Below, one piece after another: positions 45,860-53,976 of a stretch of DNA of 64,000 nucleotides; positions within the stretch are counted from its first letter, which is position 1, and each line of letters begins with the position of its first letter. Position numbers and translations under genes: made by a program. The stretch lies in assembly GCA_963778225.1 (NCBI GenBank), contig CAVZTR010000001.1, positions 124,001 through 188,000 on the forward strand. The letters are read 5' to 3'. The stretch is from JAGVSR01 sp963778225 (lineage in GTDB: Bacteria > Pseudomonadota > Alphaproteobacteria > Rhizobiales > Hyphomicrobiaceae). A model generated the notes under the pieces. The model was not told the origin of the DNA. It did no database searches and worked only from the letters and a program-made list of their open reading frames with translations.

Positions 45860-47757
45860 CCGAGCTTCTCCTGCAGGTCTCGCAGTATCGTGACGGCATC
45901 TTGCCCTGCAAACAGGAACTGGTCCACACCCGCGGCTTTGAGGGCGGCTTCGCGGTCGCCGGGGCGTCCGGCCATCAGGACGAGCTTGGCGCCGGCAGCT
46001 TTGAGGGCCTTGGCGGTGGCTTCGGCGTGTTCGGCGTTCACGGCGTCGGACGAGCAGATGCAGGCGGCATCGAGACCGGACGCTTTGAAGGCAGCGGCGG
46101 CGGCTTCGGCATTCGGGTAGCCGTCGCTCATGTTGGCTGCGATGCCGCCGGCTGCGAGATAGTTCTTGATCCACGTCGAGCGGACGTTGTGTTCGACGAC
46201 TTGGCCGAGGCTGGCAAGGAACACGGCGAACGGCTTGCCGGCTTTGGCGGCGCGGGCGTCGGCGGCGTCGCGCAGGGCTTCGAACGGCTCGCCGAGGCGG
46301 GACATCTTGAGCGGCGTCACCGTGACGGCGGGGGTCGACTTCGCCGGAGGCGTGTGCGGCCACGGCTTCGGCGCGATGCCGTCGTCGCCGAGGATCGGGA
46401 AGGCAGAGACGCCGGTCAGTTCGGCGCGACCGGTCGCGATCGCCTTGGTCTTGGCCTCGGCGCTCTTGGCGATTTCTGCCTGGACGTAACCGGACTGAAG
46501 TGCGGCGGCGATGCCACCCTGTTTCTCGATGTCCTGGAACAGCGACCATGCCTTCTGGGCGAGGTCTTCGGTGAGCTTTTCGACATACCAGGAGCCGCCG
46601 GCCGGATCGACGACGCGGCCGAGATTGCTCTCTTCCTGGCAGACGATCTGGATGTTGCGGGCGACGCGGCGGGCGAAGCTGTCGGTCTCGCCGAGGGGGA
46701 ATGTGAACGGCAACACGACGATGCTGTCGGCGCCGCCGAGCGCGCCGCCGGCGCAGGCGATGGCGGTGCGGATGATGTTGGTCCAGGGGTCGCGCTTGGC
46801 AAGCATGCGCCAGGAGGTCACGACCTGGAGCGTGACTTTTGTTGCGGCGTCGCCGGCGCCCGAGGCCTCAGCGATGCGCCAGATCAGGCGGCGTGCGGCG
46901 CGCAGCTTGGCGATGCCGAGGAACTGGTCGGCATCGACGGCGAGGTTGACGGCGATCTTGGGCAACGCGTCGGCGGGGGCGATGCCGGCTTTATCGGCGG
47001 CGCGCAGGTAGGCAACGATGGTCGAGAGCATCGCCGCCAGTTCCTGCGCTTCGGTCGCGCCGGCGCAGTGATAGGAATTGCCATCGGCCAGGAGGGCTGT
47101 GACGCCCGGCATGCCGTTGGTTTTGCCGATGAGGGCGATGGCTTCGGCGAGGGCGGCATCAAGGGATTTCGAGAGGCTGCCGGTTGTGGCGAGGACACCG
47201 AGCGGGTCGGCATTGAAATGGCCGCGGCGATCAGCGGGTGCGATGCCCTTGGTGGACCAGAGCGCGAGCAATTGATCGGCGGCAGCGTCGGTGTTTTCGC
47301 CCGCGAGCAGAGAGACGGGGCAGATGTCGAGAAGCACGCCGTCGAGTGCTTTCGAGAGGACTTCGTCGGTCAGCGGTAGACCCGATGGGCCGACGAGTAG
47401 CGTGATCGACGTGGTGCCGCCGTTGAGGTCTTCGAGGATGGCGGTGTTGATGGCCTTGACGTCAGCGCCGGCGTGGAACTGGCGGATGTCCCAGCCGAGC
47501 CCGTTGGGCGTCGCGTGGGTGCCGCGCGTGAGTGGCGCGGCGCCGGGAATGCTGCCAGCTGCATAGGGCAGCGCGTCGGCGGGGGTGTAGATGGGTTCGA
47601 TCCGCAGGCCGTCTGCGGTCTTGGAGACCATCTTCTTTTCGAAGTCGGCACCCTTGATGGCCTTATCGACGAGGGCAAGCCAAGCGTCGCGCGTGGCTGG
47701 CGTGAAGCCGGTGGCCAGCGGCAGGACGGGCGCATCGGTCGAGGTGGGGACGGTCAT
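45856..47757 (-). CDS. mutA: Methylmalonyl-CoA mutase, small subunit
   Basis: The non-catalytic beta subunit of heterodimeric methylmalonyl-CoA mutase, 633 residues. It keeps the barrel-like domain (VVDPAGGSWYVEKLTEDLAQKAW near 380) and a degenerate B12-like domain at about 500-630. Where the large subunit has DGHDRG it reads SLGQVVEHNVRSTW, so it cannot ligate cobalt. This matches the known asymmetry of MutA and MutB. ATG 47757 begins MTVPTSTDAP. Its stop overlaps the Uma2 start by a few bases. mutB is on the same strand 1.5 kb downstream, beyond an oppositely oriented gene, so the subunits are probably not on one simple transcript. Confidence 0.94.
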   Translation of the reverse strand: MTVPTSTDAPVLPLATGFTPATRDAWLALVDKAIKGADFEKKMVSKTADGLRIEPIYTPADALPYAAGSIPGAAPLTRGTHATPNGLGWDIRQFHAGADVKAINTAILEDLNGGTTSITLLVGPSGLPLTDEVLSKALDGVLLDICPVSLLAGENTDAAADQLLALWSTKGIAPADRRGHFNADPLGVLATTGSLSKSLDAALAEAIALIGKTNGMPGVTALLADGNSYHCAGATEAQELAAMLSTIVAYLRAADKAGIAPADALPKIAVNLAVDADQFLGIAKLRAARRLIWRIAEASGAGDAATKVTLQVVTSWRMLAKRDPWTNIIRTAIACAGGALGGADSIVVLPFTFPLGETDSFARRVARNIQIVCQEESNLGRVVDPAGGSWYVEKLTEDLAQKAWSLFQDIEKQGGIAAALQSGYVQAEIAKSAEAKTKAIATGRAELTGVSAFPILGDDGIAPKPWPHTPPAKSTPAVTVTPLKMSRLGEPFEALRDAADARAAKAGKPFAVFLASLGQVVEHNVRSTWIKNYLAAGGIAANMSDGYPNAEAAAAAFKASGLDAACICSSDAVNAEHAEATAKALKAAGAKLVLMAGRPGDREAALKAAGVDQFLFAGQDAVTILRDLQEKLG

Positions 47758-48066
47758 CGGCGGCGGTCCATCTGTCGGGGGCGCGAGCGCGTCTGGCGGC
47801 GCGTCAGGCCCATCTCAAGCTCGCGCTGTCTATAGGGGCAAGCTGCCGGTTCTGCATTCAAAAAACGGTCACATGCAGTCCGGCTTGTCGCCGCAGCGGC
47901 GGGAAACGGTTTCGCTCGGCGGAGCGTTGGTGAGCCATGCAACCAGGGTTTGCAATGCGGGGGTCGGCGTGCCAAGAGGATTCCCGGTTCTGGCCCACGC
48001 GAGTCGAACGTTGAATTGGCGCGACGGACCGCGGATTAAGTCATTGGAATGTGGAGCGGCGATCCC
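47758..48066. other. Gene-free divergent region between mutA and the DUF853 gene
   Basis: About 309 bases with no supported gene. It must supply promoters in both directions. I recognised no convincing -35/-10 pair, riboswitch or operator here. The sequence is GC-rich near mutA and more mixed toward the DUF853 gene, whose GGAG lies at about 48054. Confidence 0.45.
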
Positions 48067-49578
48067 ATGAGCGAGCAGGTTTTGCAGGACGGCCGGATCT
48101 TCGTCGGGAAGAGCATCAAGCCCGAATATCTCGACCTCAAACTCGCCAATCGACACGGTCTCATCACCGGCGCGACGGGGACGGGCAAGACGGTGACGCT
48201 GCAGGTTCTGGCGGAGGGATTTTCGGCGGCGGGCGTGCCGGTGTTCGCAGCCGACATCAAGGGCGACCTTTCGGGCATTGCGGCGGTGGGCGAGCCAAAG
48301 GATTTTCTCATCAAGCGCGCGGGTGAGGTGGGGCTCGGGGACGGATACCAGAACCGTGCCTATCCAACGATCTTCTGGGATGTGTTCGGCGAGCAGGGGC
48401 ATCCGATCCGCGCGACGGTGCAGGACATGGGACCGCTGCTGCTGTCGCGCCTATTAGAACTCAACGAAGTCCAGGAAGGCGTGCTGAACATCGCCTTCCG
48501 TGTCGCGGCGGATGAAAAGATGCCGCTCGTCGATCTGAAGGACCTGCGCTCGCTGATGAACAACATCGCGGAGCGGTCGAAGGAGATCGGGGCAAAATAC
48601 GGCAACGTAGCAGCGACGTCGGTGGGCTCGATCCAGCGGCGTTTCCTTGTGCTCGAGGAGCAGGGCGCCAGCCAGTTTTTCGGTGAGCCGGCCCTCGACA
48701 TCATGGATTTCATTCGCTTGGCGCCGGACGGGCGGGGCGTCATCTCGATGCTCGCTGCCGACAAGCTGATGGAGAAGCCACGGCTTTACGCGACGTTCCT
48801 GCTGTGGATGCTGTCGAAGCTGTGGATGACGCTGCCGGAAGTGGGCGATCAGCCCAAGCCGAAACTCGTGTTCTTCTTCGACGAGGCGCACCTGCTGTTC
48901 AACGAAGCCCCGAAGGCGCTGTTGGAACGCATCGAGCAGGTGGCGCGGCTCATTCGCTCGAAGGGTGTAGGTGTCTACTTCATTACGCAGAACCCGATGG
49001 ACGTGCCGAACAGCGTGTCGGCGCAGCTCGGCAATCGCGTGCAGCATGCGTTGCGTGCCTTCACGCCGCAGGAGCAGAAGGCCGTGAAGGCGGCGGCGAC
49101 GACGTTTCGCAAGAACCCGGATCTGGACACCGAAAAGGTGATCATGGAGCTGAAGGTGGGCGAGGCGCTCGTCTCCATGCTCGAAAACAAGGGTGAGCCG
49201 TCGATGGTGCAGCGGACCTTCATTCGTCCGCCGGAAGGCCGGATGGGCCCCGTCACCAAAGACGAGCGGCTGAGCGTGATCGAGTACAGCCCGGTCTATG
49301 GAAAGTACGAGGAAGCGGTCGATCGCGAGAGCGCGCACGAGATGCTGGCCAAGCGCACGGAAGCCGCCGCGCAGCAGGCGAACGCCGGCGAAGGCGGGAG
49401 CTGGGCGGACGTGATCCTCGGCGGGGGATCTTCCACCGGAAGCAAGACCGGGACGAAGCGCGGTCAACAGGGCATGGGCGAAATGATCGGCAAGGAATTG
49501 CAGCGGTCGCTGTCGCGCACGATTGCTTCCACGATCAAGAGCATCATCGTCGGGTCGATCAAGGGTGGACGGCGCTAG
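48067..49578 (+). CDS. HerA/DUF853 family ATPase
   Basis: A 503-residue HerA-FtsK-superfamily ATPase of the DUF853 type. Walker A GATGTGKTVTLQ is near residue 36, Walker B LVFFFDEAHLLF near 275, and the sensor/arginine region FITQNPMDVPNSV near 320. The N-terminus contains the family opening DGRIFVGKS. The C-terminal 60 residues are Gly/Ser/Lys-rich and basic (KTGTKRGQQGMGEMIGKELQRSL). DUF853 proteins resemble DNA-pumping ATPases, but no substrate is established; no NurA nuclease is adjacent. ATG 48067 is preferred over ATG 48049, with GGAG about 10 bases ahead. Confidence 0.9.
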   Translation: MSEQVLQDGRIFVGKSIKPEYLDLKLANRHGLITGATGTGKTVTLQVLAEGFSAAGVPVFAADIKGDLSGIAAVGEPKDFLIKRAGEVGLGDGYQNRAYPTIFWDVFGEQGHPIRATVQDMGPLLLSRLLELNEVQEGVLNIAFRVAADEKMPLVDLKDLRSLMNNIAERSKEIGAKYGNVAATSVGSIQRRFLVLEEQGASQFFGEPALDIMDFIRLAPDGRGVISMLAADKLMEKPRLYATFLLWMLSKLWMTLPEVGDQPKPKLVFFFDEAHLLFNEAPKALLERIEQVARLIRSKGVGVYFITQNPMDVPNSVSAQLGNRVQHALRAFTPQEQKAVKAAATTFRKNPDLDTEKVIMELKVGEALVSMLENKGEPSMVQRTFIRPPEGRMGPVTKDERLSVIEYSPVYGKYEEAVDRESAHEMLAKRTEAAAQQANAGEGGSWADVILGGGSSTGSKTGTKRGQQGMGEMIGKELQRSLSRTIASTIKSIIVGSIKGGRR

Positions 49579-49658
49579 TCCACTTGATCGGTATCAAGGC
49601 CGCGATGGTGCGAATGCCGGCACGTCGCACGTGGTGCAGACGACAGGGAGTGAAGCCC

Positions 49659-49988
49659 ATGAACCGAGTTATGCTCTTGGCAGCCGGGTTGTTGATGGGC
49701 TGGACCTCGGTCGCGTCTGCAGACGACGAGGACATGATCGCCCAAGGCAAGGCTCTCGTGGAAGAGAAGTGTGCGCGCTGTCATGCGATCGGGCTCGAGG
49801 ACAAGAGCCCGCACGAGAAGGCACCGCCGTTCCGCGATGTGGTTGAGATTTATCCGAGCGAGAATCTTGCCGAGGCTCTGGCCGAGGGCATCGTGTCCGG
49901 GCATCCAGATATGCCGGTGTTCAAATTCGATCCGCCGCAGATCGAAGCGTTTTTGGGCTATTTGAACAGCTTGTCGGAAAAGCCGTAA
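49659..49988 (+). CDS. Small periplasmic c-type cytochrome
   Basis: A 109-residue class I cytochrome c. A signal peptide (MNRVMLLAAGLLMGWTSVASA) precedes the heme-binding CARCH at residues 38-42. The axial methionine is probably in GHPDMPVF near residue 84, and the closing helix is FLGYLNSL. A periplasmic electron carrier is predicted; the partner is unknown and no oxidase or dehydrogenase genes are adjacent. GGGAG 8 bases before ATG 49659 fixes the start; an upstream ATG at 49584 lacks this. It is 80 bases downstream of the DUF853 gene. Confidence 0.9.
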   Translation: MNRVMLLAAGLLMGWTSVASADDEDMIAQGKALVEEKCARCHAIGLEDKSPHEKAPPFRDVVEIYPSENLAEALAEGIVSGHPDMPVFKFDPPQIEAFLGYLNSLSEKP

Positions 49989-50077
49989 GGTGAACGGCTG
50001 CTGAACGTGGGCGTCACGGGCAATTCAGCCGCCGGGCGCCAATCTCCGTCTCATCGCCCCTGAGATTGGAGACAACC

Positions 50078-50419
50078 ATGAAACTGCTGATCGGAGCCAT
50101 CGCCGCCGCCGCGCTGATGTCGGTGACCAATGCGCCTGCCAAGGCTGCAAGCTACAGCTGTATGGAGCTCAGCGGTAAGAGCGCTGCCGAGGTGCGGGTG
50201 TGTGAGAACCGGTGGCTGGGCAACCTCGATGAGCGGATGGACAGCTGGTATCGCCGGGCGCTGGAGCGGGCGCGCTACTTCGATCAGACGGCACGAGTGA
50301 AGGGCGAGCAGCGGGCCTGGATCGCCGAGCGCAACGCGTGCGGGGCGAAGTTCTTCTGCATCCGCCGGGCGTACGTCGAGCGCATCCGCGCACTCAAGAA
50401 TTACGTCGAGCATGTTTAG
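50078..50419 (+). CDS. Secreted LprI-like protein (DUF1311-type)
   Basis: A 113-residue exported protein. The signal peptide MKLLIGAIAAAALMSVTNAPAKA ends near residue 23. The mature part is short and helical, with four cysteines in the order of the LprI/lysozyme-inhibitor-like fold: YSCMELS, EVRVCENRWLGNLDERMDSWYRRAL, WIAERNACGAKFFCIRRAY. LprI proteins inhibit lysozyme in mycobacteria; for this protein that is only a family-based suggestion. GGAG 6 bases before ATG 50078 supports the start. It is convergent with the patatin gene, 48 bases away. Confidence 0.8.
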   Translation: MKLLIGAIAAAALMSVTNAPAKAASYSCMELSGKSAAEVRVCENRWLGNLDERMDSWYRRALERARYFDQTARVKGEQRAWIAERNACGAKFFCIRRAYVERIRALKNYVEHV

Positions 50420-50467
50420 TTTGCGCATGGCAACTCCGCTGTCGCAGAGCCGGCCGCCATGCGCTGT

Positions 50468-51886
50468 TTAGCGCATTGCGCCGGTTTCGATCTCTGAGAC
50501 GCGGTCCATGGCGACGGGTTGGTTGGGCCTCGGCGGCACGACGGGCTCCGTTTCGGAAGCGGCGGCCGGTGGAGCCTGATCGACGGGAGCGGCTTCGGGT
50601 GCTTCCGGTGCGGGTGCGGGTGCGGCTGCCGGCGGCTCGGGTGAGGCAACGCGCGCGGGCGGTTCGGCGGGAACATCGGCCGGCTTCTTGTGCCATTCCT
50701 TGGCTTTGCCCATGCGGAGGCCTTCGTCGAACAGCGCCTTCTGGTATTCAAGGTCGAATTTTTCTTTCGAGGCGTGGTCGAAGTCTGGCGGGATGGCGAT
50801 CGAGTTGAAGTCGGCGCCGGCGTCCTTGGCCATGCGGTAGATGCGGTAGTTGTCGCCCTTGTGCTGGTAAAGCATCAACGCGCTGATCGACTCACCCGCG
50901 ATCTGGAACGTGGATGGTGTCACGGCGCCGAATTGCGGGTTCATCTTGCCATTGTGGACAAGGTAGAGCCTGCGATTGGGCGGCTTGGGGTAGAGCACGT
51001 CGAAGGTCTTGAAGGGCACGTTGAGCGACGACACGTAGATCTGACGCGTGACGCCGCCGTCCACATGCAACTCGTCATACAACTTGCCGTCGGCCTTGAC
51101 CTTGATTTTGACGGGCGGGAATAGCCCTGGAATGGCAGCGGACGCCAAGATGACATCGCGGAACAGTTCCACGGCTTCCGGTTTGTCGTAGTGGCGTGCG
51201 ATGGCGCCCATGTTCCAGACCACCGGCCGCTTGGCGTCGAGGTTCGTGGTTCCGATGGTGAGAAGGCGACCGCGTTCGAATTCGCGCGCGACCTTCTTGA
51301 GGAAGTCCCGATCGATGTATTGAGCGATGAGTTTGCGCAGAGGGGCGGTATCGGTAAGGGCCTGACCGCCGAGTAGCCCGTTGACGATCTGCGGGACCAC
51401 AAGTTGATCGGTCCGGTACTGGGTCCAGATTTGTTTCAGCTGAGGGTCGTATTCAGGACCCAAGTAGGCAAACGGCGCGATGATCGAGCCGGCCGAAACG
51501 CCGGTCACTTGTTCGAATTCCGGACGGTCGCCGCGCTCGGACCAGCCCGTCAACACACCGGCACCGAAGGCGCCATCGGATCCGCCGCCCGAAAGGGCGA
51601 GAATGTCGATCTGCATCCGACCGTTGACGAGGGGGGCGCTGGCTCCAAGCTGGGGAACGCCCTTCAGATAGGTCTTGTAGATCTTTTTGAGGTCTTTGGG
51701 CGCCTCGTCACCCCAGATGCGCGCGCCGGGGATGTCGGGGATGGCTGCCGTTTCAGCGATCTGGGCCGTTGGAATGGGTGTACGGTCAATCGCACCTGCG
51801 CAGCCGCCAGCGAATGCCGCCACGAGCAAAACCGCAACTTTGGCAAAATGCGCCAGCAATCGTCCCCCAATATGACCCCGAGTCAC
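50468..51886 (-). CDS. Patatin-like phospholipase family lipoprotein
   Basis: A 472-residue predicted lipid acyl hydrolase. The N-terminus has a lipoprotein signal (VAVLLVAAFAGGC, lipobox Cys near residue 29). The patatin domain spans about 90-340: oxyanion loop LALSGGGSDGAFGAGVL, nucleophile elbow VTGVSAGSIIAPFA (Ser in GVSAG) and catalytic Asp in LHVDGGVTRQIY. A Pro/Ala/Glu-rich tail of about 80 residues follows (PPAAAPAPAPEAPEAAP). It is probably anchored to the outer or inner membrane and acts on phospholipids. GTG 51886 is used; a TTG at 51859 behind GGGGGA would give a tighter signal peptide and is a real alternative. Confidence 0.87.
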   Translation of the reverse strand: MTRGHIGGRLLAHFAKVAVLLVAAFAGGCAGAIDRTPIPTAQIAETAAIPDIPGARIWGDEAPKDLKKIYKTYLKGVPQLGASAPLVNGRMQIDILALSGGGSDGAFGAGVLTGWSERGDRPEFEQVTGVSAGSIIAPFAYLGPEYDPQLKQIWTQYRTDQLVVPQIVNGLLGGQALTDTAPLRKLIAQYIDRDFLKKVAREFERGRLLTIGTTNLDAKRPVVWNMGAIARHYDKPEAVELFRDVILASAAIPGLFPPVKIKVKADGKLYDELHVDGGVTRQIYVSSLNVPFKTFDVLYPKPPNRRLYLVHNGKMNPQFGAVTPSTFQIAGESISALMLYQHKGDNYRIYRMAKDAGADFNSIAIPPDFDHASKEKFDLEYQKALFDEGLRMGKAKEWHKKPADVPAEPPARVASPEPPAAAPAPAPEAPEAAPVDQAPPAAASETEPVVPPRPNQPVAMDRVSEIETGAMR

Positions 51887-51962
51887 ATCGTCCGTAATCG
51901 ATTTAATCGTCCTACAGATTGGATGAACGCGGCGGTAGTGGGGCGGCGCAACACAGATGCAG

Positions 51963-51992
51963 AAAAGCCACCTGATTGCTCAGGTGGCTTTT
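51963..51992 (-). terminator. Rho-independent terminator of sodB
   Basis: A perfect 13-bp stem AAAAGCCACCTGA (51963-51975)/TCAGGTGGCTTTT (51980-51992) with a 4-base loop. It starts 22 bases past the sodB stop on the minus strand and ends in a T-run. It separates sodB from the patatin gene. Confidence 0.9.
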
Positions 51993-52014
51993 CAAGCGGT
52001 CGGCAACTTTGGGC

Positions 52015-52605
52015 TCAGCCCATCATCTGGTCCACATAATCCCAGTTCACGAGGTTGTCGAACCAGGCTTCGAGGTACTTCGGGCGGGCGTTGCGGTAGT
52101 CGATGTAATAGCTGTGCTCCCAGACATCGACGCCGAGAATCGGCTGAGCGCCGTGCATCAGGGGGTTTTCGCCGTTGGGGGTTTTGGCGACTTCCAGTTT
52201 GCCGTCCTTGATCGTCAGCCAGGCCCAGCCCGAGCCGAATTGCGTGGCGCCGGCATTGAGGAAGTCGGTGCGGACCTTGTCGAAGCCGCCGTATTCCTCG
52301 GCCAGACGCTCCAGCCGGCCGGGGATTTTCTTGCCGCCCCCGTTGGGCTTCATCCAGTTCCAAAAGTGGATGTGGTTGTAATGCTGGCCGATGTTGTTGA
52401 CGAGGCCGGCGTTCTTGCCCGCGAACGCTGCGACGCAGATTTCCTCGATCGACTTGCCCTCCAGACCCGAGCCGACGATGAGCTTATTGCCGTTGTCGAC
52501 ATAGGCTTGGTGATGCTTGTCGTGATGGAACTGCAATGTTTCCGCCGACATGTAGGGCTGCAAAGCGTCGTAGGCGTATGGCAGGTCGGGGAGTTTGAAG
52601 GTCAT
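52015..52605 (-). CDS. sodB: Superoxide dismutase, Fe/Mn family
   Basis: This converts superoxide to hydrogen peroxide and oxygen in the cytoplasm. The 196-residue protein has the four metal ligands in the usual places: His in LQFHHDKHHQAYVDN near residue 27, His in QHYNHIHFWNW near 78, and Asp and His in DVWEHSYYIDYRNARPKYLEAW near 160-164. Whether it uses Fe or Mn cannot be read reliably from these motifs. No signal peptide is seen. It has its own terminator and is not in an operon. Confidence 0.96.
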   Translation of the reverse strand: MTFKLPDLPYAYDALQPYMSAETLQFHHDKHHQAYVDNGNKLIVGSGLEGKSIEEICVAAFAGKNAGLVNNIGQHYNHIHFWNWMKPNGGGKKIPGRLERLAEEYGGFDKVRTDFLNAGATQFGSGWAWLTIKDGKLEVAKTPNGENPLMHGAQPILGVDVWEHSYYIDYRNARPKYLEAWFDNLVNWDYVDQMMG

Positions 52606-52747
52606 GGAACGTCTCCGGTCAGGACGGTTAAGGCGGTGTGGACGAGCAAGGGCTCACGCCTTGGGCAAAGGGATTGTTGCGGCGCGCAACCTAACTGCGC
52701 CGCACCCGTGAAACAAGTGTGCGGACGATTGGGTTCCCGGATGGTCG

Positions 52748-53401
52748 TCAACCGGCGAGTTCGATCAGATACTCGTTACGGCGCAGGAAGGGGATAGACC
52801 AGGGCGGATTGTAAAACGCTGCGATCGGGGCTGCGACTGGCGTCAATGCCTTCTGTTTCACCCAAGCTTCAAGAAGAGCCTTGTGTTCCGATAGGTTGGC
52901 TTCACTCGACCAGCCCGAAAATCGGATGACGGCGAAGCGTTTTTCCGGTTCGGAGACGATCGTGACGCGGTTGTCATTGGGAACGGGCAGGGTTGAAGCG
53001 GTATACTCGGCGGGCATCATGAAGCGCACTTTCCAGGCGTCGCCCGCGCTTTGCTGCGTGACCGGAGCGGTCATCGCGATCTTTTCGCTCGGCTGCTGGG
53101 TCACCGGCGTGGTCATGTCGATTTTCTTGCGGGCGGTGTTGTTGCCGAAAATGAAGTCGGCGAGCAGGCGGAAACCCTGGTTGATCGCCGCACTGCGTTC
53201 GCCGGTGACGGTGACTTCGGCGGCCAGAAGAGGAGCATAGCGGCGGATTTCGAAATCGCCGTCCTTCGTTTCAACAGTGTAGGCGGGTTCGTCGGACGCC
53301 ATGGCGATGACACTCGGAACGAGAGAGGCGGCCACGAGAAGAGCCGTCATAAACAGAAATGCTCGCGGCCAAGTCAGGGCACGAGGTAAGAAACGGCGCA
53401 T
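52748..53401 (-). CDS. SOUL family heme-binding protein
   Basis: A 217-residue exported or membrane-anchored protein of the SOUL/HBP family. After a hydrophobic N-terminal segment (AFLFMTALLVAASLVPSVIA, residues about 14-33), the SOUL domain begins YTVETKDGDFEIRRYAPLLAAEVTV. It contains the typical INQGFRLLADFIFGNN, KIDMTTPVTQQ and KIAMTAPVTQQ (the MTxPV repeats) and SGWSSEANLSEHKALLEAW. Eukaryotic relatives bind heme or tetrapyrrole; bacterial ones are uncharacterised. ATG 53401 is chosen over an in-frame GTG-type start at 53464, whose extra residues look unrelated. Confidence 0.88.
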   Translation of the reverse strand: MRRFLPRALTWPRAFLFMTALLVAASLVPSVIAMASDEPAYTVETKDGDFEIRRYAPLLAAEVTVTGERSAAINQGFRLLADFIFGNNTARKKIDMTTPVTQQPSEKIAMTAPVTQQSAGDAWKVRFMMPAEYTASTLPVPNDNRVTIVSEPEKRFAVIRFSGWSSEANLSEHKALLEAWVKQKALTPVAAPIAAFYNPPWSIPFLRRNEYLIELAG

Positions 53402-53976
53402 CGTTTTATGGTACTCCCGATCACGTGCTGCCCAATCACGGACTGATAATCCATGAACGATCAAAAGTGACTGTCTGGATCAATTCAGCGACGGCAGGGG
53501 GAGCAACCGGCCCGCAAAGCTGGAGTTCCAGCGCGGCAGCGCGAAAGTCCCAGGTGCGGCAGCGCGGGCGGCGCATGATCGAGGGCGCCCTGACCCTGAG
53601 CAGAGCGCCCTCTTGGATCACGCCGGGGACGTGCAGGGTTCAGGGTCCAGGCACTTTGCTCCTGGGGCACTGAACAGCCTCTGAATGCTATGTTCATCAG
53701 CCGTTCATATTTTTTGGCGCGAAAAGTTGTTGTTGCCTCCGGTTAACGCCCTCTTTGTTCACCAGCAACGCAGATGCATTTTGTCCCAGCAATATGGAGA
53801 GTTGCCCGGCTGACTTACATATCGCCTACTGGACGGGCTCTTGGGCCGGCCCTCGTGATAGAGCGGTCTGCCAGGGCACCGGGCTCGTTCTTTGACTACA
53901 GCGACGGAATTGGCCAGCGCCGATCGTTTGCTGCGGCAGTGCAAGACAGCCCACTTGTCAATTTTGAAAGACCTCA
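53402..53976. other. 575-base gene-free region with one strong hairpin
   Basis: I find no supported gene. An 8-bp inverted repeat GAGGGCGC (53581-53588)/GCGCCCTC (53605-53612) is terminator-like, followed by TTGG, and could end a short untranslated transcript. The right third, which is less GC-rich, should hold the promoter of the MacAB-like operon. An open frame at 53774-53980 overlaps the adaptor start by the ATGA pattern but has no ribosome site or recognisable product. Confidence 0.5.

Noticed and set aside
45829..47379. A 516-residue open frame on the plus strand, antisense to mutA
   Set aside because: Same reason: mutA is unambiguous, and the antisense product is a Gly/Ala/Arg/Asp-rich shadow.
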